Origin: Streptomyces aureocirculatus
Lineage (GTDB): Bacteria; Actinomycetota; Actinomycetes; Streptomycetales; Streptomycetaceae
Assembly: GCF_000720475.1 (NCBI RefSeq)
Contig: NZ_JOAP01000082.1
Location: 1-16,427 of the forward strand
Reading direction: 5' to 3'
DNA: 16,427 nucleotides
Shown here one piece after another: positions 9,959 to 16,427 of this stretch. Within the stretch, counting starts at the first letter, position 1, and every line of letters starts with the position of its first letter. The position numbers and the translations under genes are program-made. The notes beneath the pieces were generated by a model. It was not told the origin of the DNA and made no database searches. It saw only the letters and a list, made by a program, of their open reading frames with translations.

Positions 9959-11380
9959 GTGTCACAGCAGCAACTGCGCCGCACCCCCGCCCGGCGGCCG
10001 GACTCCGGACCACCGCCCCCGGACGACTCGCGCCGGGGCCGGTTCGTGGGCTGGCTCGGCGGCTTCGGCTGCGTCGCCGCGGGCTACGCCGTGTTCCAGT
10101 CCCTGGTCGGCGTGTTGCCGCAGGAGCTGTCCACGGACGCCGCGCGGTACGGCATCGCGGCGGTCAGCGGCGTCGGCACGAGTGTCGCGGCGTGGCTGGC
10201 GGCGGCGCTGCTGCGCGCCAGGCCGGTCGGCGACGACTCTGCTACGACGGGTACGCGGCGGACAGCGGCAGGGCCCGGTCCCACCGGCTCCGCCCACGGC
10301 CTCCGCACGGGCCCCGGTCCGTTCCCGGCGCTCGCCGCCGCGACGCACCGCACCCTGCACGCGCAGTTGGCCGTCCTCGACGATCCGGACCGCGGTCTCC
10401 TCACCGGCTGGCCGCACGCCCTCGACGAGCCCACCCGGCCGGTGCGGCCCACGCCCACCGGCACCGCGTACGGGCTGCATCTGGTCCTCGAACTCGGCGT
10501 GCAGGACGGCCGTCTGAACCCCGCGGACCTGGTCGGCACGCTGTGGCGGCTGCGGCTTTCCCACGGGGGCTGGGCCGCCCGTTCGCAGGGGTCCGTGCCG
10601 AGGCCCGAGGTGACGGCGCTGGTGCTCGGCGCGCTCGCCCGCGCGGGCGCGGACCCGGACCGGCTCGCGGACGAGGCGGCGCGCTGCGCGGCCCGCTTCA
10701 CTGCGGACCTGGAACCGTCGGGCCTCGCCAGGACGCATGTGGTGACGACGGTCCTGCGGGGCCTGCTGCGCGCGGCGCCCGAATCCCCCGCCATCGCCCA
10801 ACTGCGCGACGAGCTGGTCGACAGGACCATCACCGACCCGGCCCGGGAGAGCCGCCGCTGCTGGGGCCCGACGCTGCGCCCGACGGCGGCGCACCCGACG
10901 CGGCCCTCGCCCGCGCACACCGCGCAGGCCGTCGTCGCCCTCGACCGGGCGGCCCGCGTCCTCGGCGACGAGGACGTCAACAGCCGCTCCGCGCGCGAGG
11001 ACGGCATCCGCTGGCTGCTGTCCTGCCCGATGCCGGAGCACGAGAGCTGCGCGGACCTGCTCAACACGCAGGAGGAGGTGCGCAGACCCCATCCGCAGGA
11101 CCCCTGGCGTCAGGAGGTGTTGTTCGTACGGCACTTCACCGCGGCGTGGATGGTGCGGGCGCTGCTCACGCCGGGCGCCTGGGAGATCGCCGTCGCCGAG
11201 GGCCGCGAGGAGGCGTGGCGTGCGCTGCTCACCGACGCCGTCGCGGGTGTGCTGCGCCAGCAGGACGACGGCATCTGGAACTGGGACGGGCACGATCTCG
11301 GCCGTCCGCTGTGGATGACCTATCAGGGCCTTTCGGCGCTGCGCGCTCATGCCGTATGGATGTATCAGCCGGAGACCTGA
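9959..11380 (+). CDS. Membrane-anchored alpha/alpha-toroid (terpene-cyclase/prenyltransferase-like) protein, function unknown
   Basis: The 473-residue protein starts with GTG, with GGGGGGAGGG ending 8 bases upstream. After a basic, Pro-rich N-terminus (1-27), two hydrophobic helices lie at about 30-50 (FVGWLGGFGCVAAGYAVF) and 63-85. The rest (about 115-470) is soluble and mostly helical. It carries repeats typical of squalene-cyclase-like toroids: HGGWAARSQGSVPRPEVTAL near 200, a TAQAVVALDRAARVLG unit near 320, and DGIWNWDGHDLGRP near 437. These resemble helix-hairpin units rather than a catalytic cyclase: I see no DXDD motif of squalene-hopene cyclases. It probably anchors a binding or scaffold domain to the inner face of the membrane. 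The cupin gene follows after 52 bases on the same strand, suggesting one transcript. I do not recognise a named function. Confidence 0.8.
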   Translation: MSQQQLRRTPARRPDSGPPPPDDSRRGRFVGWLGGFGCVAAGYAVFQSLVGVLPQELSTDAARYGIAAVSGVGTSVAAWLAAALLRARPVGDDSATTGTRRTAAGPGPTGSAHGLRTGPGPFPALAAATHRTLHAQLAVLDDPDRGLLTGWPHALDEPTRPVRPTPTGTAYGLHLVLELGVQDGRLNPADLVGTLWRLRLSHGGWAARSQGSVPRPEVTALVLGALARAGADPDRLADEAARCAARFTADLEPSGLARTHVVTTVLRGLLRAAPESPAIAQLRDELVDRTITDPARESRRCWGPTLRPTAAHPTRPSPAHTAQAVVALDRAARVLGDEDVNSRSAREDGIRWLLSCPMPEHESCADLLNTQEEVRRPHPQDPWRQEVLFVRHFTAAWMVRALLTPGAWEIAVAEGREEAWRALLTDAVAGVLRQQDDGIWNWDGHDLGRPLWMTYQGLSALRAHAVWMYQPET

Positions 11381-11432
11381 GCTCCGGCTCCGCGCCCCGG
11401 CGGGCGGGACGAACGGAAGGCGGCGTGACTGC

Positions 11433-12200
11433 ATGGGTGGTCGGCACGTCCTGCGGGCCCGGGCACTGCTCGAAGGAGCCCTCGACGGCCTGGCCGGGGA
11501 GGAGCTGGTCCGGACGGCGCGGACGGTCGTCGCCGAACTGGGTGCCCCGGGGCGGCTCTCCGCGCTCGTGGCGGAGCTCGCGGCGGGCACGGGCGACCCC
11601 TCGGGGTGTGCGCGGCTCTCGTACCGGCACGTCCTCGGCTTCGACAAGCTGCTCCTGATCGACGTCGGGACCCGGCACATGCTGCGCGCCCACGTCTGGC
11701 ACCCCGGCGCGCACCGCGCGGCCCGCGAGGACATCCACAACCACCGCTCCCCGCTCGCCTCCTACGTGGTGCGGGGCACCCTCGGCATGGAGCTGTACGA
11801 GACGGCGGGCGACGGCCCCCTGGCGGCGGCGCGCTTTCGCGAGTCGCTGTCGGAGGAGGTGCGGGACTGGCTCCTGGAGCCGGCGGGCCGGGCCCGGCTG
11901 CGCCTGACGCAGACGGCCGAGTACGCGGCGGGCAGCGGCTACGCCCTGCCGTCGTACGCGCTGCACCGCGCCTGGTGCGCCTCGCCCGACGCGGCGGTGA
12001 CGCTGTTCCTGGAGACGGGGGCGGGCAGGCGCCGCTACACGGACGTGTTCACGGGTACGGACGCGTGCGCGGGCGGCGGCGTGTCGGGGCGGCGCGCGCA
12101 GGCGATCGCCAAGGAGCCCTTGGAGGTGCCGGAGTACTTGGCGGAACTGCGGACGCTGGGCGAACTCATCGACGAGAGCGGTGAGTTGGCGTGCCCATGA
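11433..12200 (+). CDS. Cupin protein resembling 3-His thiol dioxygenases, function unknown
   Basis: The 255-residue product has a helical N-terminus (1-60) and a cupin barrel (about 62-205). Cupin motif 1 reads EDIHNHRSPLASYVVRG, with H102 and H104 and no Glu; motif 2 gives H178 in LPSYALHRAW. This HxH...H set is the metal triad of cysteine dioxygenase-type enzymes, and IHNH-x-G followed by LHRAW-x-LFLE resembles CDO strand order. The Cys that forms the CDO Cys-Tyr cofactor is Ala here (position 109), so other substrates or a binding role are possible. I choose the ATG at 11433, with GGAAGG 12 bases upstream; the longer frame from 11349 overlaps the previous gene and is not plausible. It is likely co-transcribed with the toroid gene and ends convergent with the Nudix gene. 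Confidence 0.75.
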   Translation: MGGRHVLRARALLEGALDGLAGEELVRTARTVVAELGAPGRLSALVAELAAGTGDPSGCARLSYRHVLGFDKLLLIDVGTRHMLRAHVWHPGAHRAAREDIHNHRSPLASYVVRGTLGMELYETAGDGPLAAARFRESLSEEVRDWLLEPAGRARLRLTQTAEYAAGSGYALPSYALHRAWCASPDAAVTLFLETGAGRRRYTDVFTGTDACAGGGVSGRRAQAIAKEPLEVPEYLAELRTLGELIDESGELACP

Positions 12201-12230
12201 GCCGAGTCTGCGTGGGCGCCGCGCGCGGGG

Positions 12231-12270
12231 CCGGGAATCCGGGGAGCGCAGGACCGGGAATCCGGGGAGC
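12231..12270. repeat. Two 17-bp direct repeats in a convergent gap
   Basis: CCGGGAATCCGGGGAGC occurs at 12231-12247 and 12254-12270 (period 23). Each copy contains CCGG-GAAT-CCGG, which can fold on itself. A further CGGGT-N5-ACCCG dyad lies at 12284-12298. Together they occupy the 110-bp gap between two converging genes and may help end transcription; no T-run is seen. Confidence 0.45.
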
Positions 12271-12310
12271 CGCCTCTCACGGTCGGGTCGGTCACCCGGA
12301 AGGCGGCGGG

Positions 12311-12736
12311 TCAGCGGCCGCGCAGCCTGCTGACGGCCTGCCGCACGATCTCGTTGTTGTAGTCGTCGATCTCCACCGTGCTCAGCTCCTCGGGGGCGAG
12401 CCAGCGGTAGTCCTGATCGGGGTGCGGCAGCGACACGTCGAGGCTGAGGGGTCGGACCAGGAAGTTGTCCTGCCAGTTCTTGACCTCGTGGCCCTTGTAC
12501 CGGCTGACGAAGGACGACTCGCCGACCTTGCGGACGACGTGGCCGAGCAGGCCTGTCTCTTCCTTCAGCTCGCGCAGCACGCCGTCGCGCGGGCTCTCGC
12601 CCGGTTCGAGCTTTCCACAGGGCACCCCCCACACGCGGGGCAGGAACCGCTCCGTCTCACTGCGGCGCACGAGCAGCACCCTGCCGCGGTGGGCGACGAC
12701 GGCTGCTGCCAGATGGTTCTCGCCAGGGATACCCAT
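12311..12736 (-). CDS. Nudix hydrolase
   Basis: The 141-residue cytoplasmic protein is a typical short Nudix enzyme, cleaving a nucleoside diphosphate linked to another group and needing Mg or Mn. The complete Nudix box is present (GX5EX7REUXEEXGU): G in GKLEPGE, then RELKEETGL, around residues 41-63. An upstream strand (AAAVVAHRGRVLLVRRSE) and PRVWGVPCGKLEPGE are also family-like. Substrate cannot be told from the sequence; NTP-cleaning and ADP-ribose-type enzymes share this layout. It starts at an ATG with no Shine-Dalgarno. TACGGT lies exactly 6 bases before it, so the mRNA is probably leaderless. It diverges from the VOC gene and converges with the cupin gene. Confidence 0.92.
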   Translation of the reverse strand: MGIPGENHLAAAVVAHRGRVLLVRRSETERFLPRVWGVPCGKLEPGESPRDGVLRELKEETGLLGHVVRKVGESSFVSRYKGHEVKNWQDNFLVRPLSLDVSLPHPDQDYRWLAPEELSTVEIDDYNNEIVRQAVSRLRGR

Positions 12737-12742
12737 GCCACC

Positions 12743-12772
12743 ACCGTAGCGAGGATTCGGGGTCCGGGACAG
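12743..12772 (-). promoter_or_regulatory. Putative leaderless promoter of the Nudix gene
   Basis: On minus: CTGTCC (12767-12772), 18 bases, TACGGT (12743-12748), then 6 bases, then the ATG at 12736. A start site 7 bases after the -10 box would coincide with the A of ATG, and no ribosome site exists. Confidence 0.55.
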
Positions 12773-12825
12773 CCACGGACACCGTCCGCGCCCCGTCCGC
12801 GCGCCCCTGCGCGTCCGATTCCTTC

Positions 12826-12855
12826 AAGACCGCGCGCCGCCCCGCCGCCTACGCT
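12826..12855 (+). promoter_or_regulatory. Putative leaderless promoter of the VOC gene
   Basis: AAGACC (12826-12831), 18 bases, TACGCT (12850-12855), then 6 bases, then the ATG at 12862. No Shine-Dalgarno is present. The -35 keeps the GACC half of TTGACC. Confidence 0.6.
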
Positions 12856-12861
12856 CACGGC

Positions 12862-13296
12862 ATGAACAGCAACGACACGAACACCACCGCCGCCCCGACC
12901 CGTGTCACGCCCCGGCTCGACATGGTGGGCGTCGTCACGTCCGACCTGGCGGCGTCGCTCGCCTTCTACCGCAGGCTCGGCCTCGACTTCCCCACCGGGT
13001 CCGAGGACCTGCCGCACGCCGAGGCCACCCTGGCGAACGGCCTGCGCTTCGCCCTGGACACCGAGGAGACCGTCCGCTCCTTCGCCCCCGACCGGCAGTT
13101 GGTTCCGGGCGCCGGGCGGGTCGGGCTCGCCTTCCACTGCGGTACGCCCGCGGGGGTGGACGCGGTGTACGAGGAGTTGGTGGCCGCCGGGTACCGCGCG
13201 GAGCTGAAGCCGTTCGACGCGGTGTGGGGGCAGCGGTACGCGACCGTGCTCGATCCCGACGGCAACGGCGCCGACCTGTTCGCACCGCTCACCTGA
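12862..13296 (+). CDS. VOC family (glyoxalase-fold) protein
   Basis: The 144-residue protein has two beta-alpha-beta-beta-beta modules of the vicinal-oxygen-chelate fold: MVGVVTSDLAASLAFYRRLG (about 21-40) and VGLAFHCGTPAGVDAVYEEL (about 90-109). It ends with the family motif DPDGNGADLF. Members range from glyoxalases and dioxygenases to antibiotic-binding resistance proteins, so function is open. The residue that is usually the last metal ligand (Glu in DPDGN-x-x-E) is Asp here, and the first-strand His is missing, so metal binding is doubtful. The N-terminal 16 residues are Asn/Thr-rich and probably disordered. The gene starts at an ATG with a leaderless-type promoter. It ends 13 bases from the end of the converging AraC gene. 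Confidence 0.9.
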   Translation: MNSNDTNTTAAPTRVTPRLDMVGVVTSDLAASLAFYRRLGLDFPTGSEDLPHAEATLANGLRFALDTEETVRSFAPDRQLVPGAGRVGLAFHCGTPAGVDAVYEELVAAGYRAELKPFDAVWGQRYATVLDPDGNGADLFAPLT

Positions 13297-13309
13297 TCGG
13301 CCCAGCACT

Positions 13310-14098
13310 TCACCCGGTCGGCGGGGAGAGCAGTTCACCCAGCCGCATGCCCGTCAACTCCTTGACGTCACGGGCCAGATGGGCCTGGTCGGCGAAGCCC
13401 GCGGCGGCCGCCGTGTCCGCGTACGGCCGTCCCGAGCGGGCCAGCGCGAGCGCCCGCTGCAGCCGCAGCACCCGGGCGAGGGTCTTCGGCCCGTACCCGA
13501 ACGCGGGCAGGGAGCGGCGGTGCAGCAGGCGGGCGCCGATACCGGCGGCGTCGGCGGTCTCGGCGACACCGTGCCCCGCGTTCAGGGACCGCACGACGCG
13601 GGCCAGGAGCGGATCGGGCGGCGGCCGGTCGGCGGCGCGCTCACCGGCGACGGCTTCCAGGGCGGCCAGGGGGTCGTCGGCCGCGTCGACGCGGGCGGTG
13701 AGGCGGTGCACCACGGCCGCGCTCCACAGGTCGGTCAACTCCACGCGCCGGTCGCGCAGTTCGTGCGCGGGGACGCCGAGGACGGCGGGGGCCGTGCCCG
13801 GGGCGAAGCGGACGCCGACGTAGCGCCGCGCGGTGTCGCCGACCGCGGGTCCGGCCAGGTAGGCGTGTGTGTCCGGGCCCGCGACGAACAGTCGGCCCTC
13901 GGTCCACAGCAGGTCCATGCAACCGTCGGGCAGGACGGGTGCGGCGGCGGCCGACGGTGCGGCCGGGGCCGTCTTGGACCACACGACGGCGCCGGGCAGC
14001 ACGCGCGAGGGCCGCTCGGCGTACGCGACGCCGGACGGGTCGTGTCGCGCGACTGCCTCGCCCGCGCCCGCCGTACCTCCGGTCGTATCGCCGCCCAT
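13310..14098 (-). CDS. AraC family transcriptional regulator (short, N-terminal cupin-like domain)
   Basis: The 262-residue regulator has an N-terminal sensing domain (about 30-150, with [20 protein letters not shown] and [10 protein letters not shown]). This combination is typical of AraC proteins bearing the DUF6597-type domain. The C-terminal two-helix AraC DNA-binding domain (about 175-255) includes [20 protein letters not shown] and [21 protein letters not shown]. Proteins of this build are often found next to VOC genes, as here (convergent, 13 bases apart), and may control them; that is inference. The ATG at 14098 has no Shine-Dalgarno. A TAGCCT box 6 bases upstream overlaps the stop codon of the preceding AraC gene. 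It is 9 bases downstream of that gene, so it could also be read through from it. Confidence 0.92.
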   Translation of the reverse strand: MGGDTTGGTAGAGEAVARHDPSGVAYAERPSRVLPGAVVWSKTAPAAPSAAAAPVLPDGCMDLLWTEGRLFVAGPDTHAYLAGPAVGDTARRYVGVRFAPGTAPAVLGVPAHELRDRRVELTDLWSAAVVHRLTARVDAADDPLAALEAVAGERAADRPPPDPLLARVVRSLNAGHGVAETADAAGIGARLLHRRSLPAFGYGPKTLARVLRLQRALALARSGRPYADTAAAAGFADQAHLARDVKELTGMRLGELLSPPTG

Positions 14099-14104
14099 AC
14101 CGCC

Positions 14105-14133
14105 AGGCTACGACGGGCCCGTGCGGTGGTCCT
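14105..14133 (-). promoter_or_regulatory. Putative leaderless promoter overlapping the upstream gene's stop codon
   Basis: On minus: AGGACC (14128-14133), 17 bases, TAGCCT (14105-14110), 6 bases, ATG at 14098. The first three bases of the -10 box are the TAG stop of the upstream AraC gene, and the -35 lies inside its last codons. Confidence 0.5.
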
Positions 14134-15049
14134 GGGGGCTGACCCCGTACACCCGCTTGAAGGCGCCGGACAGCGCGAAGGCACTGCCGTAGCCGACCTT
14201 GCGGGCGATGGAGGCGATGGTCAGTTCGCTGTCGCGCAGCAGGTCGGCGGCGAGGGCGAGCCGCCAGCCGGTCAGGTACGTCATCGGCGGTTCGCCCACG
14301 AGCTCGGTGAAGCGCCGGGCGAGCGCCGCCCGGGACACCCCTGCCTTCGCGGCGAGGGAGGCCACGGTCCAGGGGTGCGCGGGGTCGTCCTGGAGCAGCC
14401 GGATGACGGGCCCCACGACGGGGTCGCCCATCGCCCGGTACCAGGCGGGGGCCGCCGCCTCCGGCCGGGAGAACCAGGCCCGCAGCGCGGCGATGAGCAG
14501 CAGGTCCAGGAGCCGGTCGAGGACGACCTCCTGGCCCGGCTCGTCCTTGCTGAACTCCTCGGCGAGGAACGGCGTCAGCGGGCAGTCCCACACGTCCGTG
14601 GGCAGGACGAGCAGCGGCGGCAGCGCGTCGAGGAGCCGCCCGGTGATCTCGCCCCGCATCTGGTAGGTCCCGATCAGCATCTGCACGGGCCCGCCCGGCT
14701 GCCCCCAGGCGCGCATGCCGAGGCCCGCGTAGTGCCCCTCGGGCGCGCCGTTCAGCGGAGTACAGGACTGACCGGGTCCGATCTCGGCGAACGGCTCGGT
14801 CTTCTGGTCGCCCGCCACGAGGTAGTGGCCGGGGCCGCGGGCCACGGCCACGTCGCCGGGACGGACCGGCCGGGGCTCCTCCCCGCCCGCGCCCTCCGGC
14901 GTGATCCACGCCTCGCCGTGCACCATGATCATGACCGAAACGGGTGCCTCGTCCGCGATACGGACCGCCCACGGCGGCTCGAAGCACGCACGGATCATGA
15001 AGGCTCCGCGTGCCCGGGGGCCCTCCAGAAGACCGGCGAGTACGTCCAT
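14108..15049 (-). CDS. AraC family transcriptional regulator (cupin_6 type), likely regulator of the divergent dehydrogenase-like gene
   Basis: The 313-residue protein has an N-terminal cupin-like ligand domain (about 1-190) with MDVLAGLLEGPRARGAFMIR and VRPGDVAVARGPGHYLVAG. The C-terminal AraC HTH domain (about 215-305) has TVASLAAKAGVSRAALARRF, a linker with MTYLTGWRLALAADLLRDS, and IASIARKVGYGSAFALSGAF. This is the common actinobacterial AraC type that represses or activates a neighbouring NmrA/SDR or MFS gene. The NAD(P)-binding gene starts 82 bases away on the opposite strand, so it is the likely target. The ATG at 15049 has no ribosome site; TACGCT lies 6 bases upstream. The open frame extends far upstream through the repeat array to 16420, but that part is the antisense of another gene. 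Confidence 0.93.
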   Translation of the reverse strand: MDVLAGLLEGPRARGAFMIRACFEPPWAVRIADEAPVSVMIMVHGEAWITPEGAGGEEPRPVRPGDVAVARGPGHYLVAGDQKTEPFAEIGPGQSCTPLNGAPEGHYAGLGMRAWGQPGGPVQMLIGTYQMRGEITGRLLDALPPLLVLPTDVWDCPLTPFLAEEFSKDEPGQEVVLDRLLDLLLIAALRAWFSRPEAAAPAWYRAMGDPVVGPVIRLLQDDPAHPWTVASLAAKAGVSRAALARRFTELVGEPPMTYLTGWRLALAADLLRDSELTIASIARKVGYGSAFALSGAFKRVYGVSPQDHRTGPS

Positions 15050-15055
15050 GGGGGC

Positions 15056-15061
15056 AGCGTA
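15056..15061 (-). promoter_or_regulatory. -10 box of a putative leaderless promoter for the AraC gene at 15049
   Basis: TACGCT on minus, followed by 6 bases and the ATG, with no Shine-Dalgarno. The -35 region (about 15079-15085) is poor, as expected if an activator is needed. Confidence 0.5.
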
Positions 15062-15070
15062 GACGCTCGC

Positions 15071-15106
15071 GTATGGGAGTGAGTCCTTGGAGGATGGCTC
15101 CCGTAC
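15071..15106. promoter_or_regulatory. Candidate operator: inverted repeat between the AraC gene and the divergent NmrA-like gene
   Basis: GTATGGGAG (15071-15079) and CTCCCGTAC (15098-15106) are inverted copies with one mismatch and an 18-base centre. The left arm covers the spacer/-35 area of the AraC promoter. The right arm extends into the perfect palindrome CCCGTACGGG (15100-15109). This is a reasonable site for autoregulation, but the sequence alone does not prove binding. Confidence 0.45.
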
Positions 15107-15130
15107 GGGTGGCGGCAGTTGACTGAAGCC

Positions 15131-16363
15131 ATGACGAACAAGACGGCGAACGACACGACGGACGACGCGACGAACCGTACGACGGGCGGGACGGCGACCC
15201 GTGCGACGGGCGGGACGGCGGCCCGTACGACGGACGGGACGGCGAGCCGTGCGACGGGCGGGACGGCGGACGACGCCGCGATCCGTACGACGGGCGGGAC
15301 GGCGGACGGCACGGCGTCCCGTACGACGGACGGGACGACGACCCGTACGACAGGCGGGACGACGACCCGTACGACGGACGGGACGGCGGACGGCACGACG
15401 AGCCGTGCGACGGGCGGGACGGCGGGTGGCGCCGCGATCCGTACGACGGACGGCACGGCGGGCGACGCCGCGATCCGTACGACGGGCGACGCGAGGGGAT
15501 ACGCGACGAGCGACGCTGTGAGCGGGACGACGAGCGGCACGGTGACGGTTCTGGTCACCGGGGCGACGGGGCGGGTGGGGAGCCGTGTCGCGGAGGCGGC
15601 GCGGGTCGCCGGTCACGAGGTGCGGGCAGCGGCGCGTTCCGGCCCGGTCCTCTTCGACTGGAACGACCCGGCCACCTGGGCGGACGCCCTGCGGGGCGCC
15701 GACGCGGCGTTCCTCGCCCACCAGCCCGACGTGGGCGCGCCCGGCGCCGCCGAGGCCGTGGGCGCGTTCGCCCGCCGGGCCGGGGAGCTCGGGGTGCGTC
15801 ACCTCGTCCTCCTTTCGGCGCGCGGTGAGCACCAGGCGCTTGCGACGGAGGACGCGCTCGCGGGGGCCGGGGTGCGCTGGACCGTCGTGCGGGCCGCGTG
15901 GTTCGCGCAGAACTTCAGCGAGGGGCCGATGGCCGACGGGATGCGTGAGCGCGGGGGACTCGTCTTTCCCTCCGGTGAGGTGCTTGAGCCGTTCATCGAT
16001 GTGCGGGACATCGCGGATGTGGTCCTCGCGGTGCTCGGGGCCGGTGAGCGGTATGCGGGGCGGGTTCTGGAGGTGAGCGGGGGGCGGCTGTTGTCCTTCC
16101 GGGACGCGGTGGCCGAGATATCTGGTGCGGGTGGGCGGGAGTTCACCTATGCGCCGGTGTCGGCGGTGGAGTACGGGGCCGTGTTGCGGGAAATCGGGAC
16201 GCCTGAGGGGGAGGTGGAATTCCTGATCGACCTGTTCGAGACGAATCTTGACGGCCGCAACGCGTATGTCTCCGACGGTGTGCGGGAGGTACTCGGCCGG
16301 GGCCCGAGGGAGTTTGTGGACTTCGTCCACGAGGCGGTGGCCGCAGGCACCTGGAAGCAGTGA
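15131..16363 (+). CDS. NmrA-like NAD(P)-binding (atypical SDR) protein with N-terminal Thr-rich repeat segment
   Basis: The Rossmann domain starts near residue 138 (VTVLVTGATGRVGSRVAEAA), with the atypical-SDR motif TGATGRVG at 143-150. HLVLLSARG, WTVVRAAWFAQNFSEG and FIDVRDIADVV follow, a pattern typical of NmrA-like or NAD(P)H:quinone oxidoreductase-type proteins. These usually lack the SDR Tyr-Lys catalytic pair and bind NAD(P)(H) to reduce or sense small molecules. Homologues run about 280 residues and start at the Rossmann strand; a GTG at 15542 would give 273 residues. From the ATG at 15131 there are 137 extra residues made mostly of Thr/Gly/Asp/Arg repeats. The frame is unbroken, so translation of the extension is possible, but the true start is uncertain because neither start has a clear ribosome site. 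The gene is divergent from an AraC gene and probably controlled by it. Confidence 0.8.
   Translation: MTNKTANDTTDDATNRTTGGTATRATGGTAARTTDGTASRATGGTADDAAIRTTGGTADGTASRTTDGTTTRTTGGTTTRTTDGTADGTTSRATGGTAGGAAIRTTDGTAGDAAIRTTGDARGYATSDAVSGTTSGTVTVLVTGATGRVGSRVAEAARVAGHEVRAAARSGPVLFDWNDPATWADALRGADAAFLAHQPDVGAPGAAEAVGAFARRAGELGVRHLVLLSARGEHQALATEDALAGAGVRWTVVRAAWFAQNFSEGPMADGMRERGGLVFPSGEVLEPFIDVRDIADVVLAVLGAGERYAGRVLEVSGGRLLSFRDAVAEISGAGGREFTYAPVSAVEYGAVLREIGTPEGEVEFLIDLFETNLDGRNAYVSDGVREVLGRGPREFVDFVHEAVAAGTWKQ
15176..15490 (+). repeat. Tandem array of 24-bp and 36-bp units before the NmrA-like domain
   Basis: Eleven units share the core CGT-(A/G)CG-AC(G/A)-G(G/A)C-GGG-ACG. Successive CGT codons are spaced 24,24,24,36,36,24,24,36,36,36 bases, all multiples of three, so the plus frame is kept throughout. 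In that frame the units read RTTGGTA or RATGGTA, with DDAAI or DGTAS inserts in the longer ones. Differences between units fall mainly at codon positions 1 and 2 of this frame. Confidence 0.85.
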
Positions 16364-16427
16364 GCACCCTCCCCCCGCCCACCCGCCCCCAATCCGCGCT
16401 ACACGCCCCCCCGTCCGCAAACCCCGA

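Noticed and set aside
11349..11432. Upstream extension of the cupin gene overlapping the toroid gene
   Set aside because: The extension is Arg/Pro-rich, overlaps the end of the previous gene, and lacks a ribosome site.
15176..15490. CRISPR-like array
   Set aside because: Units abut with no unique spacers, lengths are 24 or 36 bp in codon phase, and no cas genes are nearby.
14108..16420. Continuous 770-codon minus-strand frame covering the AraC gene and the antisense of the NmrA-like gene
   Set aside because: Only the last 313 codons match a family. The Arg-rich upstream part is codon-aligned antisense of the repeat array and Rossmann domain, a common GC-rich artefact.

Overview
The window looks like a stretch of Streptomyces (or very close streptomycete) chromosome. 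G+C is very high throughout and G/C dominates third codon positions. The protein families are typical of that group. A tandem copy of an intergenic motif ending in 'GTTTGAGGACGAG', which I know from many Streptomyces genomes, sits at 3799-3850. I see no tRNA, rRNA, CRISPR array, insertion sequence or phage gene.

Layout from left to right. (1) 1-1405, minus: the N-terminal part of a long disordered protein carrying 33 perfect heptapeptide repeats; it runs off the left edge. (2) Divergently on plus: a two-HTH transcription regulator (1673-2689), a DUF456 membrane protein (2746-3237) and a small F420/flavin PPOX-type protein (3344-3730). (3) On minus, convergent with these: an Ada/AraC/AlkA-like fusion whose glycosylase domain looks catalytically dead (3883-5280), and the ribosome-assembly GTPase rsgA (5367-6491). 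rsgA is preceded by a possible 23-codon leader ORF. (4) On plus: a complete cytoplasmic LacZ-type beta-galactosidase (6941-9823), then an apparent two-gene unit. That unit is a membrane-anchored alpha/alpha-toroid (terpene-cyclase-like) protein of unknown function and a 3-His cupin resembling thiol dioxygenases. (5) A regulatory and small-enzyme cluster at 12311-16363: Nudix hydrolase (minus), VOC protein (plus), two adjacent AraC regulators (minus) and an NmrA-like NAD(P)-binding protein (plus). The last has an odd 24/36-bp repeat array ahead of its Rossmann domain.

Four genes in the last cluster lack a Shine-Dalgarno sequence. Each shows a TAnnnT hexamer exactly 6 bases before ATG, the geometry expected for leaderless mRNAs. 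One of these -10 boxes contains the stop codon of the upstream regulator gene.

Most of the window is ordinary housekeeping or accessory gene content. The points most worth following are the toroid-plus-cupin pair, the eroded AlkA domain, the two tandem-repeat protein regions, the sORF and folded leader before rsgA, and the leaderless promoter set. I did not recognise any known defence system or biosynthetic cluster.
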